Positions 1 to 12,704 are shown, numbered from the stretch's first letter. The stretch is DNA of 64,000 nt from Pyrenopolyporus hunteri (GCA_902806595.1 CADCXC010000046.1:1054001-1118000), one strand, 5' to 3'. Numbers and translations: made by a program. Notes: generated by a model from the letters alone, not told the origin.

Positions 1-2
1 GG

Positions 3-454
3 AAGCTCGTATTCTTGCCTAACGGGCACGTGAAGCCGATAATGGCGATGGTTCGGGACCAAAAGGAATTGAGGCCCTACTTCGGGCTCGTGTACTTGTA
101 TCCTGAGCGAGCCTTGCTTTACGACTGGGTCCCAGACAAATTTAAACAGATAGCTGCCGAACTTGGTAAGTCTTCTTTGGACGCGCCAACTTTCTCTCTC
201 CCTCTCCCTCTTCTCCTAGTGTAGACCAACGCTAATAGTTGTAACTAGTCAAGGAGCGTACCGTACAAAAGGAGGAAGAACGGAACAAGGCCATCGCTCG
301 AGGCGAGTGGGTAGAAAAGCTTGAGCCCGGCATATGCGCTTGCTGCTACAAGCCGGACCGCGAGAGGGACATTCACAAACGGGCTCCCCGCGGGCGCCCT
401 GCGTATCCCGGCCGACTCACGCTACCCGATAAGGCTCGACAAACCTGTTTGTAA
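3..454 (+). CDS. 3' end of an unrecognised protein-coding gene (partial at left edge)
   Basis: An open frame enters from the left edge at base 3. It runs to a GTAAGT donor at 166, resumes after an acceptor AG at 247-248, and closes at the TAA at 452-454, joining in phase (exons 3..165 and 249..454). The first piece contains FLPNGHVKPIMAMVRDQ and ends near AAEL. The second is highly charged (VKERTVQKEEERNKAIARGEW) and contains a Cys-Cys motif, GICACCYKPDRERD, followed by an Arg/Pro-rich tail. I do not recognise the family. The intron call rests on the donor, the phase match and the loss of an internal stop. The start lies outside the window, so length and domains cannot be judged. Confidence 0.5.
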
Positions 455-2072
455 CTCTTTCGACGTCCCCGTAAGTTACCAAGACAAAGAACGGAATCTC
501 TCGGGGACAAAGAGAGCGGACGCCAAGTCCGGGACTGACAACTCGGGATCACATTCCCGGCCGTCTGCCTCATAATACCAAGATACGGGGCGTGGTATAC
601 GTTCTATTACCTGTTCTTCTCGCTTTTTTACCTTCAACTACTTTCGTTTGTACACACTTGCCTAGCGACAACCACAAGCTCGATAACCGTAAGGCCACAC
701 ACGCTGGAATTCTCCAAATGCTGACCTAGTTCCCCCATATGCGAGTTTACCGATTTTCTTCGCCCGTTCATTTGCTACATCCGGCTACATAATAAAACGT
801 AACGTAATGGGAAATGATTACCTGACCTACATGAAAGGGGGGAGGCACATTCTGAACGACGTCCTAGAGGCGCACGAGGGAGGTTGGTTGGTTTGGTGTT
901 GGGGGCGTGAGAGGAATCCGGGAAGGGAGGCATCGCTGATTTGGCGGAGGACGTGACAGCTTAGGGACTCCAGGACCAGACTTCCTCGTTGGCTTGGCTT
1001 GGCTTGGGTCACTGATTTGTCTAACACGGGATACGGATTAACGAAACGAGAACACGGGCATGGACGCCGATATGGATTTGATGCGCTACTATATTGCCTT
1101 ACCTGACTGTTTTTCTTTTTGTTTTCCCTCCTTTTTTCTTTCTTTCTTTCTTTTTTTCTTCCGTTTTTGAAGCGTTGTGTTTCATTTACTATACTTTTCC
1201 TGTTTCTCTCGAGGCTCTACTTCGTGTCTGTCATTCTCTCGTTTTTGATAGCGTACTCTGTCGGCCAATATTTGTTTGTAGCGGACATGCGGAGGCTAGA
1301 TAGTCAAGCAACATTTAAGGGAGGCTTTTAGTTGAGACAAAAAAGTAACCCATCTATCTTTTTTTTAGACATTTTGGGGCCGTTATCAGATCTATCATTC
1401 GTCCGTCTGCTGCTTACCTCCCCATCCCGTTATAATCATCATGTCTATCGGCGGCAACGACTGGGCGGTCACTGAGCCTCGTGCAGTCATCCGAGAATGA
1501 TTACCTGAACCTATTTCATACCCACGACTACTACGTCGTAAGCGAAGAATTTTTTTTTTAAAAAAAAATAGCCGAAAGTGTTGGGAATGCAATGGGATGT
1601 GATTTTGCCCCGGGCTGGGCTAGATTCGCCGGCTGTACTACCTCTATCTACACGAAAGGCTCGCTCAGGTTCAGGTTTGCCTAACCGTACGACCGCACCA
1701 ATAAACGTCATAAGGGGTGTTCGTCACTCTTGATAGTGTCCACAGTCCATATTCGGGCCACTCGGGATTCACATGCAGACCAGGCCTAGGGCGACGTGTT
1801 TGCTTAACCCCTGCTATACAAGGCTCAGCAAAGGCAAACCCCCCATTTTCCTTTTAGAATGCCTAGTGAAATCTCGGCCATGGGTTTGGCGCCGTTGCTG
1901 ATGGTGCCAGGGTGCCGGGTCAAGCTACGGACCAATCCGTCTGTCCCTCCCCCCCCCTCCTCCAAAATGAGCAGCCATTTGTAGACGCCCTTGGAGAGCA
2001 TAAGTTTACTATGTGTTGGAAGGATAGACGCGCGGTAGCATAGACACCGAGTTTTTGCGAGGATATCGTCCG
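455..2072. other. Intergenic stretch without a supported gene
   Basis: Only short frames without recognisable domains occur here. Visible features are a pyrimidine-rich run around 1105-1160, a poly-T/poly-A pair near 1549-1569 and a C-run near 1949-1958. I see no tRNA and no coding exon. The right part probably holds the 3' UTR of the minus-strand IWR1 gene. Confidence 0.5.
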
Positions 2073-3509
2073 TCAGTTGTTCGCTGTGAACCCATCTCGA
2101 GGCCTACCGATGTATGTGGTGAATTTACCTCCCTCGTCCTTATCGCTGAAAGCCGCATGGTCATCCTCATCGATTAGGTCATATTCCTCCAGATCGGAGG
2201 CGTTGCCGGTTCGGTAGGAGTACGGATTTTGGCCGAATTCATCATCTGAAGCCACTTCTTCGTCGGGGTAATCTGCAGCATAATAGTTCTCGGCTGTGAC
2301 TCGGTCAGAATTGCTAAATGGCACGAGAGCGAACCGGTGCGATGGCACATACCGTTCTCGTCTTCCTCATCTTCCGCCCATTCGTCTTCACTATCATTGC
2401 TGTCTCCATAGAAATATTCGATATCGGGCTCCTCGTCGAATACGAGGACTCCAATACTATGTGGTGGCACATGCTCTCCCATCTTGCTTGCAGGAATGCG
2501 TTCATAGGTTTCGATGATATAATCGCTGTCGTCGCTGTCGCTAACGTCGACGTCCATGTTCATCGTGTCCTTATCCGCCGACGCTTGAACCGCCTCCGGG
2601 TGTCGCTCGGCATATCGTTTGATCGGTTTCGGTTTGTATTTAGGTTCGGCGGCGGTAGGTGTCTGAGGTTTCTTCTCCTCATTGGCTTTTTGAAGGTTGA
2701 GGCCGATTTGCTCCATAGTGAACGCATCCAACTCGGCAGCTAATTTTTCCATATCGACGCCCCATCGCTCCGTCATGGATTTGGGGAGGTCGGCCTTGTA
2801 CTTATTCCCATCCTCTTTCTTGGCAAGCTTTGCTACGCCGGGTTTCTTAAGTTTTCGCGGCTCTGCCTTATCCACTTCCATATCCTCCGTCGCCGCAGAA
2901 GCCGACGTAGGTGCTGGAGGGGCCGCATTGGTGATAGCCTGGATTTTCTCGAGGGGCCTGGAGGATATGCGTTTAATCTTGCGCTCTACAAACAAGGCCG
3001 GGGCAGAGCGCTTCTTCGAGACACCCCCGTGAGGTCGGCCAGAGCAAGAGGAGGTTGCAAGCATTATGTCCTTCCTGGACATGTGAAATCGTCGCGGGGA
3101 GGAAGGTGTATCGGCAGGGCCGGCAGACTTGGCCGAGGTGGCGTTGGCTGGTTCGCTGACGGCACCGCTGTCACTAGCTCCATCGTCAACGCTGATGTCT
3201 GGTGTCTTGGGGCTCTGGAATGTCGGGGCCTTCGTGCGCGGCTGAGAGGGGTGAATGACGGGTTTTCGCGATTCGGAAGGAATGTTCTCGGCGAATTTAG
3301 CTCGTTCTCCCTGTCTCTGATACACAAAGGCTTCGCTCCGATGTCTCTTGTTCTCTTGGACGCCTAGAGCGAAGGTAGAAGGTTAGCTGCCAGAAGCTTC
3401 AGGGCGTGTGTTAAAGCGATGACTTATGCGGCAACTTACGAAGAAAGGAAACGGGTGCCTCCTCTGTGGCCTTTCGTTTCACGCGAATTAGCTGTGGTGG
3501 TACCGACAT
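2073..3509 (-). CDS. IWR1: Iwr1-type RNA polymerase II nuclear import factor
   Basis: The model has three exons on the minus strand: 3509..3440, 3363..2353 and 2293..2073, about 433 residues. Both introns are GT-AG (76 and 59 nt) and the frame closes exactly. The short first exon encodes MSVPPQLIRVKRKATEEAP, the conserved N-terminus of fungal Iwr1. The middle is disordered and rich in Ser, Pro and Lys. The diagnostic Iwr1 acidic segment lies at roughly residues 330-385, with DEEPDIEYFYGD, DEWAEDEEDEN and, across intron 2, AENYYAADYPDEEVASDDEF followed by NPYSYRT. Iwr1 binds assembled RNA polymerase II and carries it into the nucleus. The start at 3509 is preferred because the downstream frame has no ATG before the conserved region. 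The C-terminal end after SDKDEGG is less conserved and could contain one more small intron. Confidence 0.88.
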
Positions 3510-4861
3510 CTCGATCGTTTGGGTATAAACGGGACTTTGGGGGCTTGTCAGGTTGTATAGAGACTGCGAAATATGTCAAGGTAAAATGTTGTGATGGGAA
3601 TTCTTGATGAATGATGAAATGACGAATGGTTCCGGAACCGTTCGACGTGGGGCAAATGGGTAGAGGTACCAGTAACCTTAGGTGCCTAGGTAGGTACTAG
3701 GTATGTAGTGAGTGGAGGTCCGGCAATACGTACCTCGTCTAGCCTACAAGTACCTAACTTACATAGCTTAATCTTATCAAACACCTTACAAATTATGTAA
3801 GCGCAAGCCCCTCTTGATATCCAATGGTTCTTTTCTAGCGAGTAAAACTTGTAGGTAGGTAGGTAAGGTAGCTACCTCTACCTAGGTAGGTATCTTCGCA
3901 ATGCATAAATCGAAAGGCTAAAAATATTAACCAAGGTGTTTCGTTCCTTACGTACCTTTAAATCTAAATTAAATATTTACTTACCTAGCTACATGGATAA
4001 GGTACCTATCCTAGCTCGTCTGTTACATAGGCTTCTCGTATAGGGCTTCAAGATAAGACGATAGATTAAGTAGGTACAATACCTAAGTAATATAATGAAC
4101 TGGAGTGGCCCACTTTACAGTCTTCGTCTTGTGGTACTAGAACACGTTATAGCGTCGGTCCCCGCGATAAAGTGCTGACTAGGTAGATATAGGTACTCAT
4201 ACCGCGGAACCGCATCGGTTTGTTCAAATATCCTCGTTCCAAGGAGGCAAACGAAAGCATACAGTACCATGTCCCAACACCGAATATGAGATATCGCCTG
4301 AAAACAAGTCCCGGATCCCTGAGATGCTGGATAGATGTTGAACACCTATATACATACCTAGGTAGGTACCTGGAAGTGAAGTGTCCGAGCACATCAATGA
4401 AATAGTAGATTACGCCACCTGAGCTCCTGTCATCCCTCGTCTCATTCAATGTCAGTAAGGCTGAACTGATGTTTGTTATCCCGACGTGACAAGCCCAGAC
4501 CGAATCATGGCCGGCACCACTATTACCCAGTATAGGTACTCAGGCAAAGGCCTCAATCCACGAGCCCGACCTAGCCAATCTTACCGCGGTTCATGCGTTT
4601 GCTACCACCATCTCGGAAGGTATCGCGGTGGACAGTATCCTGCTATTAAGACAATCATATGCAATGTATATTGCTGGAATCTTGTCGACGACTCGGAACT
4701 CACTGTCGGTGGCTACGATAAATCGTTGCGAGTCGGACGTGCTTCCCACGTAGCACTCGTTTTGCGCCTCCTCGAGCGCTTCAGTCGGTGCGTTTCCTTC
4801 AACACCAAGAAAAATCAACAGACTTTAGTAAATATTACTTGAGAGCCGGTATAAGTAAGTG

Positions 4862-4920
<59 letters not shown>

Positions 4921-6815
4921 ATGGCTACTAATAGACTTTTGCCTTTTCTGTTGTTCTTTAAAGCATTAGAATACGATTGTAGATGGTGGCTGTGAACATT
5001 ACAAGGGAATAGCGCAGTTATTGGGCTCTGTGATCATCGCCTAGAACCGGTTAGGCTCTTAGACTACTCAGCCGTCGCGTTTATCGATAGGCTTAGGCAG
5101 AGGTATTCCTTATGATCCCTGGTACCTATATAGCGGTATATAAGCCCTGTGAGCCCTGTTCAGCCTAAGATATCCCAAGACAACACACTCCTGTTCAAAT
5201 GCCGATACCTAAGTGGACCTTTTGCTCCGGACAGCGTCGGTATCGCCTCCGTTGGCTTAGCACATGCATCTCGAGGTTTCTTTCCCTCCCCCGTCCCGCA
5301 ACAGTAGAAGTGGAAAGGAAAAGGGAAAATGAAGTGAAGTGAAGAAAAGAAAAGAAAAGGTCCAGCTGGCTGGCCCGGCCTATAACATAACATAGCATAA
5401 CGTACCGTACCGTAGCATAACCCAAGACCTGACATATATGCCCTTCCCGTCTTTCCCCTCCGGAAACGAGTCAATCAAACAGTGGAGAAGAGGCGACCCT
5501 CTTCTCCATTCCTCTCTACCTATTCTACGTATCCTCCGTTCTCCATTCTCCATTCTACACTCTCCACTTCTCTGTCGTCGGCCGGCTAGCCCCCTTCGAA
5601 TCAAGTTGCGATCATGAGCTTAGCGTTACGCTATTCTCAACGTTAATTATGTGAATGTATTCCCACCAAGTTCTACATCATACAGCTCTCCCTTTGAGAG
5701 GGTAACACGTTTCCCAATGGCCCCCCTCGGGCTTGCAGGTAACGACAAACAGCCTGTCCATTATTCCACCCAAGTGGAAACCTTGCCAGCAGCATACCGG
5801 CCCCGCGGCAAGACTGGTAGGCTTCGGTGGTAGGGTGGATTCGGGCTTGGAAGGATGGTGATTCGGTTAGCATTCTATATTTTGCGTGCTGGGGACGGCT
5901 AGGACGCATCGGTACCCTTGGCTTCGCCATGGTTGGGTTGAATTGGTCCAGTGGCGACAGCTAGCGAATGGACCGACCCAGACCAAGCGTAAAACGTGCG
6001 TCAGGACGACGCAGCCGATCCCCATAACCACCATCATACCATAGATAGCGTACCTATCTAAAGAGAGTCAGGTAAGATGTAGGTAGGTTCTCGCATGATA
6101 CCGCTACCGCTCAACAGAAATCCTATACGCCAGAGCCACCCACGACTTTCTCCTTGCCCGTTATTTTCCCCTTTCAAAGACCTGGCTGGGTTCGCCGTCT
6201 TCTTTCTCTTCCCAATTAGCACATGCTACTATCTTACCAATCAACCATCGCTACTCGAGATCCCCTCAAACCGTCCGTCGGCTTTCACCAAACTGTAAGT
6301 GGCCGATTGACTCGATTGACCACATGGTCTGATCTCTCTATTTGTCTTCTATTCCAAGCCCTCGTTATCAGCTGCCAGTAGCAGCAAATCATATATCAGT
6401 GTTGCATGGCTTGTGATGGTCTATTTACATATATTCGTTTTAAATCTCCGACACCTATCCCGCGATAAGGAGCTAACCTCGATCTAGGACGAGCACATAG
6501 GCTGACGAGGAACACTGCCCGCCGCCTTTCGCTGTATTTCCTATCCCGCTGCTTAGCTCCCGTGGGTTCGCGTTGAAAGGTCTCAAGCTCCTACCTGGCC
6601 ACTGATTCGCGCAGTTGCAGTGAGGGAACACCTAGTCGGTGTAATTGACGGCCTCCCAATCACGCTCCCTTCTTTACCATCCATTTGAATTCATAGACAC
6701 AACCCTCGATCCTAAACTTGTTGAGCCGACTGCCCTACATTCAATCGACCCCCGACAGACACCTCTCAGTCATGAGCTCGTAATAATCCCCAAACTAGCA
6801 CCCGTATCGCCCGAC
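3510..6815. other. Long gene-free interval (about 3.3 kb) with short repeats
   Basis: I can support no gene here. The stretch carries several CCTAGGTAGGTA-type tracts (near 3680-3720, 3850-3895 and 4355-4372), a TA/TG microsatellite (4863-4919) and a purine-rich GAAGT/GAAAA tract near 5331-5360. From about 6095 the sequence becomes CT-rich, as in promoters and leaders of filamentous fungi. A plausible 5' UTR intron for the downstream CBM48 gene runs from a GTAAGT donor at about 6296 to an AG at about 6487, but this is a guess. Confidence 0.45.
4863..4919. repeat. Compound (TA)n(TG)n microsatellite
   Basis: About 13 TA units are followed directly by about 13 TG units and a few TA units. This is a pure dinucleotide repeat with no coding potential and is probably length-polymorphic between strains. 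Confidence 0.95.
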
Positions 6816-8741
6816 ATGTCTCGCCAAAAGGTCCCCGTTACTTTTACATTCAAGAGGAATGAAACGAACCCTCCCGTCTATATAGCGGGGTCATTCTCGG
6901 ATCCGCCATGGCAGCCTCAGGAGATGGAGGCGTCAGTCGACCAGCATGGAGAGTATTCCTTTACTAAAACGGTCACGGTGGATGGTGGCAGCGAAATCCA
7001 GTACAAGTTCCGGATAGGACCAGGAGACTGGTGGGCTTTAGACGAAGACGCAGATAAAGGTACATATTTTGCCCCAGGTTCTGCCCCAGGTTCTGTCCCC
7101 GTAGTAGTGGTAATTCCACACTAACAACAATGTATAAGTCACGGACGAGTTTGGGAACACGAACAACGTTCTCAAGGTATCGATTGACGAACCCAAAGAA
7201 ACCGCGTCCAAGCCACCGAATCCTCAAGCTACGGAATTGAAGGACGATGATGCTAACAGCGGCACGCAAACCCCTGACATGGCAAAGACAGCTGCCGAGG
7301 TGGCTGACTCGGCACGCGACCTGGATCCCGACACCCCTGAGCCGGAGCTGTCGAACGAAGAAGCAGGGAGAATAGGCGCTCGACGCATGTCAACTACTCC
7401 AATTGACCAAGTTGCCGAGACCTCTATGGAGGTCGCCGACGTTGCTGCGACGTTGGACTCTGATGATTTGACTTCAGACGACTCGGCTAGCGGCGAAAAC
7501 AGTGCGTGTCCCGTATTCTCGCACGAATCCGTTGGACCGGCCTGTGAGGACGAGGGAGCCTCTCACCATGATGACCACGACAAAGGCGGTCTAGATAACC
7601 TGTCTCATTCAGAGTCTAGCAATCCAGCTATCGAGGTTGAAAATATGGATTTCGACGACCCCCAACTGGAGGAGTTCCCGTCGAACAGTCGTGACTCTAT
7701 CATAGCTGCCGTGCGACGTATTTCGACAAGCATAGACGCCGATCGCACCGTCGTCGAGGGAATCCCACCGTCACCCATTATTTCTAGTTTACAGCATCCC
7801 AAGACCGTCAGCTCACTCGATGATTCGGACGAGCCTCTATCTCCGTCGGTAGACGCGTCTCCCGAAGACAAACAGGGCCATCGAGCAGACAATAACCCAA
7901 AGCAGTCTCGCTCTGGCGCCAGGCCACCCTCGATGAGCTCTCTAGGATCAATTGTTGAAGACGAAGAGCAACATGACGATAGCGCGGCCGGAAACGTAGA
8001 AAATACCGAGACTCCATTCGTCCAGCATCCAGGGCCTTCTTGGGGCGCCGCGAACGAACGTGCTGTGAGCGATGATAGCAGTGACGAAGGTATAGCTATG
8101 AGGGTCGACTCTAAGCTGAGGAACGGAGACGCTCCGATTTCCTCGCCTCAGCCAGCCTCTGCGCCGACTGCATTATCTAGCAACGGCTCGGAGGTCGCAG
8201 AGTCACACCCTAACGAGTCCGCACCGACCGCAGAGAACGAGCCAAGTGTTCCACACCACGACGATAACGATAATGCTCCAGCTCCGACCGAGGGTGGCAG
8301 TCCTACAGACGATCCAGCCACTGCCCCGCGTTCTGTGCCAAGCACTCACGCAGGCGAGAGTCCCAACGTCGAGAATGCAAGCGAAGAGGAAAAGGCGCCG
8401 ACGCTTACCGACCCCACCAGCCAGTCGGGCTTACGGAAACGCGCGGCCAACAAGCCATCCACTCCTCCTTCAACGCATCACTTCCAAAACCCCAAGAATT
8501 TCCCGGAATGGCTTGAGGCTTGCTTACGACTCGTGTTTGTGAAATGGATTGGTGGTCTCGCGTTTTGGCTGCACAGCCGTAGACATAGGGTGTAAGTCAT
8601 TCCGAATCTATTGTTTTTTTTTTCTCTTCTTCTTCTCCGCCGTTGGATTCTTTCTAACTAAATCACAGGCTTATGGCTGCTGGTACGGCCGCCATCGTCG
8701 TAGGTGTCGGCTTGCTCTGGCCCAACCCTGTTCGCGTGTAG
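6816..8741 (+). CDS. CBM48 (AMPK-beta-type) glycogen-binding protein with hydrophobic C-terminal tail
   Basis: The exons are 6816..7059, 7139..8591 and 8669..8741, giving 589 residues. The start at 6816 (MSRQKVPVTF) is the first in-frame ATG. Residues about 4-95 form an AMPK-beta/CBM48 carbohydrate-binding domain: VPVTFTFKR, VYIAGSFSDPPWQP, IQYKFRIGPGDWWALDEDAD, and FGNTNNVLKV after intron 1. Aromatic residues of this kind contact alpha-glucan in the family. A long acidic, Ser/Pro-rich disordered region (about 100-535) follows. The C-terminus holds a hydrophobic segment (WLEACLRLVFVKWIGGLAFWL), a basic patch (HSRRHR) and, across intron 2, a second one (LMAAGTAAIVVGVGLLW) ending six residues from the stop. 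This suggests tail anchoring in a membrane with the glucan-binding domain in the cytosol. The role is inferred; no catalytic domain is visible. Confidence 0.85.
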
Positions 8742-9863
8742 ACGGCGATGGAATTCCCTGGACGGGGCGAAGCCGGTGTATGTGGTCCGAAATTGGGTCT
8801 TGGGCCTCGAATCTCATCATAGGGTCTGTAGTTACAGGACTAGATTGCTGAGAGGTACGCGGTTTAAACACGGATTGGAGGGAGGGGCACACTTGTATAC
8901 TTGTCTTGCATAAAAGGGCGCAGGAAAGTGTTGAGTATGGAAAAATTTTAATTAATACGAGTTGGACTTTTGAGTTATCCTCTTTAGAAACCAAGCTAGA
9001 TGTTCCATTTTGATTGCTCTTTAACATTCGTAATATTATCTAGCCTTGTCTAAGGTACGATACGTAGAAGATATGCTACCTAGGTAACGTAGGTCTTCGA
9101 CTAATGGCCTACGTAAAGGCTAATAGCTTGATAACGAAGATCTACCTATTATTAATTAGTTCCTAAGCCCTAATTGAGCCTCAATTGACCCTCTTGAAAG
9201 AGTTCAGATGTAATGGACTTTCGAATGGTGTTAATTATTTGATATGTAGATGGGTCCTTTAAATTGAGGAAAGGTGAGGTTAATTAAAGAGTGCATAGGC
9301 ATAGTCCTTTAGAAACGGACGCGATATGAATCGGGGTGGTTTTCGAAAAAAGAAAAAAAAAAAAAAGTATTCTACATAATACGACCAAAATTTCTAAGAT
9401 AAGAAACAAGTACAGTCAACCGAAACTACGGCCAATTATTATTCAATTCTATTCTACTTGGAATAGGGCTCTCCCTTTTTTTTTTTTTTCGAATTCGTTA
9501 GGGGTTGTGTAAAGACGTTAACTTTCGGTGGGAAAACGAGGGGATTGCCGAATAATGATAGGTCGCCACAGAATTTAGGTAGTGGGGTAAACGCTAGGGT
9601 TCACAATCCTTTTCATAAGTCCCAAAAGTCTTCATGGTATTTTTCGCTTCGCGACTAATACGTTAATAACGTCGTGATATAATTATACGATCACTGGAAA
9701 CTACAGTTAGGTGGGAATGGGTCTGCGGTTGCTCATTTGAAAAATATAGAGGGTAAGAGAGGATGGTAGGAGAGAAGTGACGAATATCTATCACATGAAA
9801 ATACGCCTGGATCCGCTAGCCGCTTAAAAGTGTATCCAAGCTCCTGTAGTAGATTCGATCTGG
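8742..9863. other. Intergenic stretch between convergent genes, no gene seen
   Basis: This is the AT-leaning 3' flank shared by the plus-strand CBM48 gene and the minus-strand zinc-finger gene. It contains a poly-A tract near 9346-9366 and a poly-T tract near 9475-9489. No coding exon or RNA gene is evident. Confidence 0.5.
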
Positions 9864-12328
9864 CTACCCGAAATTTAAGCTACTAAAGAATAGACTCCAA
9901 AACACAGACAGCATCCCGAGCATTAACGACAATGGTACGCTCGGATCCTGTAAATCGGTACTTTCGCCATTGGGATGAATACGGCCCAAGAAGAAGGCGA
10001 TCATGGGCAGGACGCAAATGAGATTATAAAACACCACCCACCGGAAAGTGATGGTCTCGCGCGCATAAATACCCCAGAATCTTTCTCTCTTATCCCCATC
10101 CTCTTGAAGTTTGGTCTTCTTCTTTGGGAAGAATTGCAAAATGTCATAGGAGTGAGCTCCTAGTCTCTTGCAGTTGTGATACCAATGGGCTGTAGATGAT
10201 GATTTATCACATGCGTAGAATCTGGTTCGGAATTCATGCTCGGAAACTGGTGGGATAGTATCCATCGGCTTCGGTTGGTACTCGTAGTCACCATCGTTGA
10301 CTGCAGGGAAGGCGTTCTTCTCCTTTGGAGTGAATTCATACTCGTCAAATTTCTCGAACTTAATTTTAGAGCTGTCAGAAGAATCTGATATCGGTATTGT
10401 AGGAGGGTTTCAATTGTTGACACCCGCATAAGAGGTACATATACTTACCATATAAAAGTCACAGTGAGAATATCGCCAGATGCTAAGCCAACTACGGAGA
10501 CGCCCGCGAAGCCGAAAGTAATTTTCCCGTAAGGCGCCGAAGAAACCGCGACAGGAGAGCCCCTGGACGCCAATTTGCGCAAGCTTATAATCAGTTCCCC
10601 TCTTCACGATGAAAAGGACGCGATGGTTGGGGGAATTGCTACGAAGAGTTTGAGCTTGATATGGCGGTCCGGTATTAGTAAATGTCGGGTTAACCGGTTG
10701 ATGGTAGTCTTGGTTGCTTCTGGACGATTGGCCGTGGCCCAAATTGCCCCCGTTTCGAGGCTGGCTATTTGAAGCCCCATAAGATGAAGGCGAAGGGGGC
10801 TGTGGAATATGCGTTGGGATGCTGGACCGGGGAAGAGCTTGAATGATGGTCCCGAGCCGTTTAGCAAAAGGTAACGGGACCTCTACCCGTCTGTCCTCAC
10901 CACAGGTCTATATCGGTGGTGTTTAGCATCGCTTTCAATGATCGAGTTTGTATAAGACATTCAATAATAGTTGATACTCACACATTTCCATCTTAGCCGA
11001 GCCTCCTTTTTTAATAAGAGCCTGTTAGGAGAAGACAGTGGCCACCAATCCCAGTGTTCCCCAGTCCAAAGCTCCATTAGATTCTGGCCGTGATTGATAA
11101 CGCGGTGTAGTGGATTTGACTCTTGCTTATAGTTGATTTGGATCTGGTATGGATCAATGTGCCGCAGTTCCGCCGCCAGGTTATGAAGCTTGTAGTGGGT
11201 GATATGGGAATGGTACCTGTGGTTAGGCCTTGACCAAGACGCGATTAAATCCTCGAGTCTAGAACCTAGACTCGGGTAGACGATGTTATGGAGCCGTCGA
11301 TGTAAAGCCTGGTAGGCAATGCCGTGTAATGCAAAGCGGTTTGCCTCATCGAAATGACTCAAGGAGTCATCATGAGGCTCTTCATGCTCGCTCTCTTCAA
11401 CTGGGGAGTCCTGGTCGCTGTCCTCGGAGGGGTCAGGGGGTTCGATAGGATGTTCGGTTGGACCAAGCGTCTTGCGAAGATGATCCTCTACTTTTTCGCG
11501 GTAGTCTGCGGAATCTCGTGCGGATCCGGGAATTTGGAACGTCACTTCCTGATTGTTTATTGAAAGCCTGGAGAAGACTTCACTGGCTATCCTCGTCGCG
11601 GATGAACGCACGAATTTTGTCACTGCTCTATGATGCTCATTCTGACATTCTATTCTGAGATCCTCCGCATAGCGTTTGAGTAGCCAACGGAATTTATCTC
11701 GTGCCTTCCCCCAGCCGATGTTTCGGTCCAAAACAGCAGTTGAAATGAGAAGCTGCATAGCATCATCTTCGCAAATAAGGGCAGCAAAACTTCGGACGAA
11801 GATCGCGTGTATTCCTTCTACCCCAGACCCGGAGGTGCTGGTGCTAACATCCGAATCTGCAGCGGAGAAAATCGAGGCGTCGTCACCCGATGAACTGGAA
11901 TCCACGACGTCGAAGGCACTATAAGTTCCACCGGAATCGTTAAACGCTATATGAAGCTGAGTACCTTCGGACCTGTCATGAAGGGCCTAATACTCACGTT
12001 GTCTGTATACTCGCCGGTCTACTTCAACGTCCTCCCGGGCCCCACCAAGGGCATTAGGAATCTCCTGCTGACTATCAATCGGCTTTTGAGGCGCGCTAGA
12101 GGGTCCGTCGTTTAGGTCTAATGGCACGGCGACATCGCTTTCTTCCCGGATTACGTTATTGAGTGTACCAGGCTCCTTTAACAAATAGTAACTTGGACGT
12201 TCCTCGGTTTCCTCACAACTCAAGCACCGCCGATGATGGCACTCAAGGCAATCCGGGGTGACATGCACGGATTGTGGGCCAAACCGACATTGGCAACAAT
12301 ACCAATAACGGTAGGCAATATCAGGCAT
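9864..12328 (-). CDS. Fungal Cys-rich zinc-finger protein with two C-terminal membrane helices, unknown function
   Basis: The four-exon model is 12328..11998, 11946..10982, 10907..10449 and 10358..9864, 749 residues, with all junctions in phase. The N-terminus is a compact Cys/His cluster (YWYCCQCRFG, then DCLECHHRRCLSC) that probably binds zinc. A Ser/Asp-rich linker leads to an alpha-helical middle region (about 125-430). The C-terminal third has a basic module with KRGTDYKLAQIGVQGLSCRG and FFGALRENYFRLRGRLRSWL, then FEKFDEYEF and DYEYQPKPMDTIPPVSEHEF. Two hydrophobic helices follow, at about 692-711 and 727-747. From memory this C-terminal module is common in multi-domain proteins of filamentous fungi, but I know no assigned function. 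The 51-nt first intron and the AAG acceptor of the third intron are the least certain junctions. Confidence 0.75.
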
Positions 12329-12704
12329 AATGTCTACAGTAGAGCAGATACCTGAACCCCAGAGGAGTTCGACGGGTTAACGTTAGAGATGGTCCACCCC
12401 GAAGAGGATGCGGATATTTGGATCTGAACGTTTGTTTATCACTCTAGGCTTCCGGGATGACTTGTGAGGTACTATAGCGAGAAGCTGGCTAGGACGATAA
12501 CGGTCGTCGAATACTGAGGTGCTGGAGTTTTTTAAAATTCGGCACGAGTGCAAGTATCGGTCATTACCGCCCTACCAGGCTAGGGCTGTATTAATTAAGG
12601 TTGTAATCGGGCTCATGTGATACGGCATAAAAGACGCCCGATTTATATTCGCACCTCATCGGGGGTATGTCAAATGTTCTGAAGTTCTACCCAATACGCG
12701 CCCC
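12329..12704. other. Short intergenic region between two minus-strand genes
   Basis: These 376 bases contain the promoter of the zinc-finger gene and the 3' flank of the OPT transporter gene. I see no further gene. Confidence 0.4.

Noticed and set aside
4591..4818. Minus-strand frame with RFIVATDSEFRVVDKIPAIY, resembling the PIN-domain tail of Utp23/Fcf1
   Set aside because: The likeness covers only about 20 residues, no flanking exon continues the domain, and the frame sits in repeat-bearing intergenic DNA. It may be a gene relic, but I cannot support it.
4486..4842. 118-codon plus-strand frame
   Set aside because: No recognisable domain, opposed by another frame, unlike codon use of neighbouring genes; probably chance.
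7070..7100. Short tandem TTCTGCCCCAGG-like repeat
   Set aside because: It lies inside the first intron of the CBM48 gene and has too few units to be a meaningful repeat.
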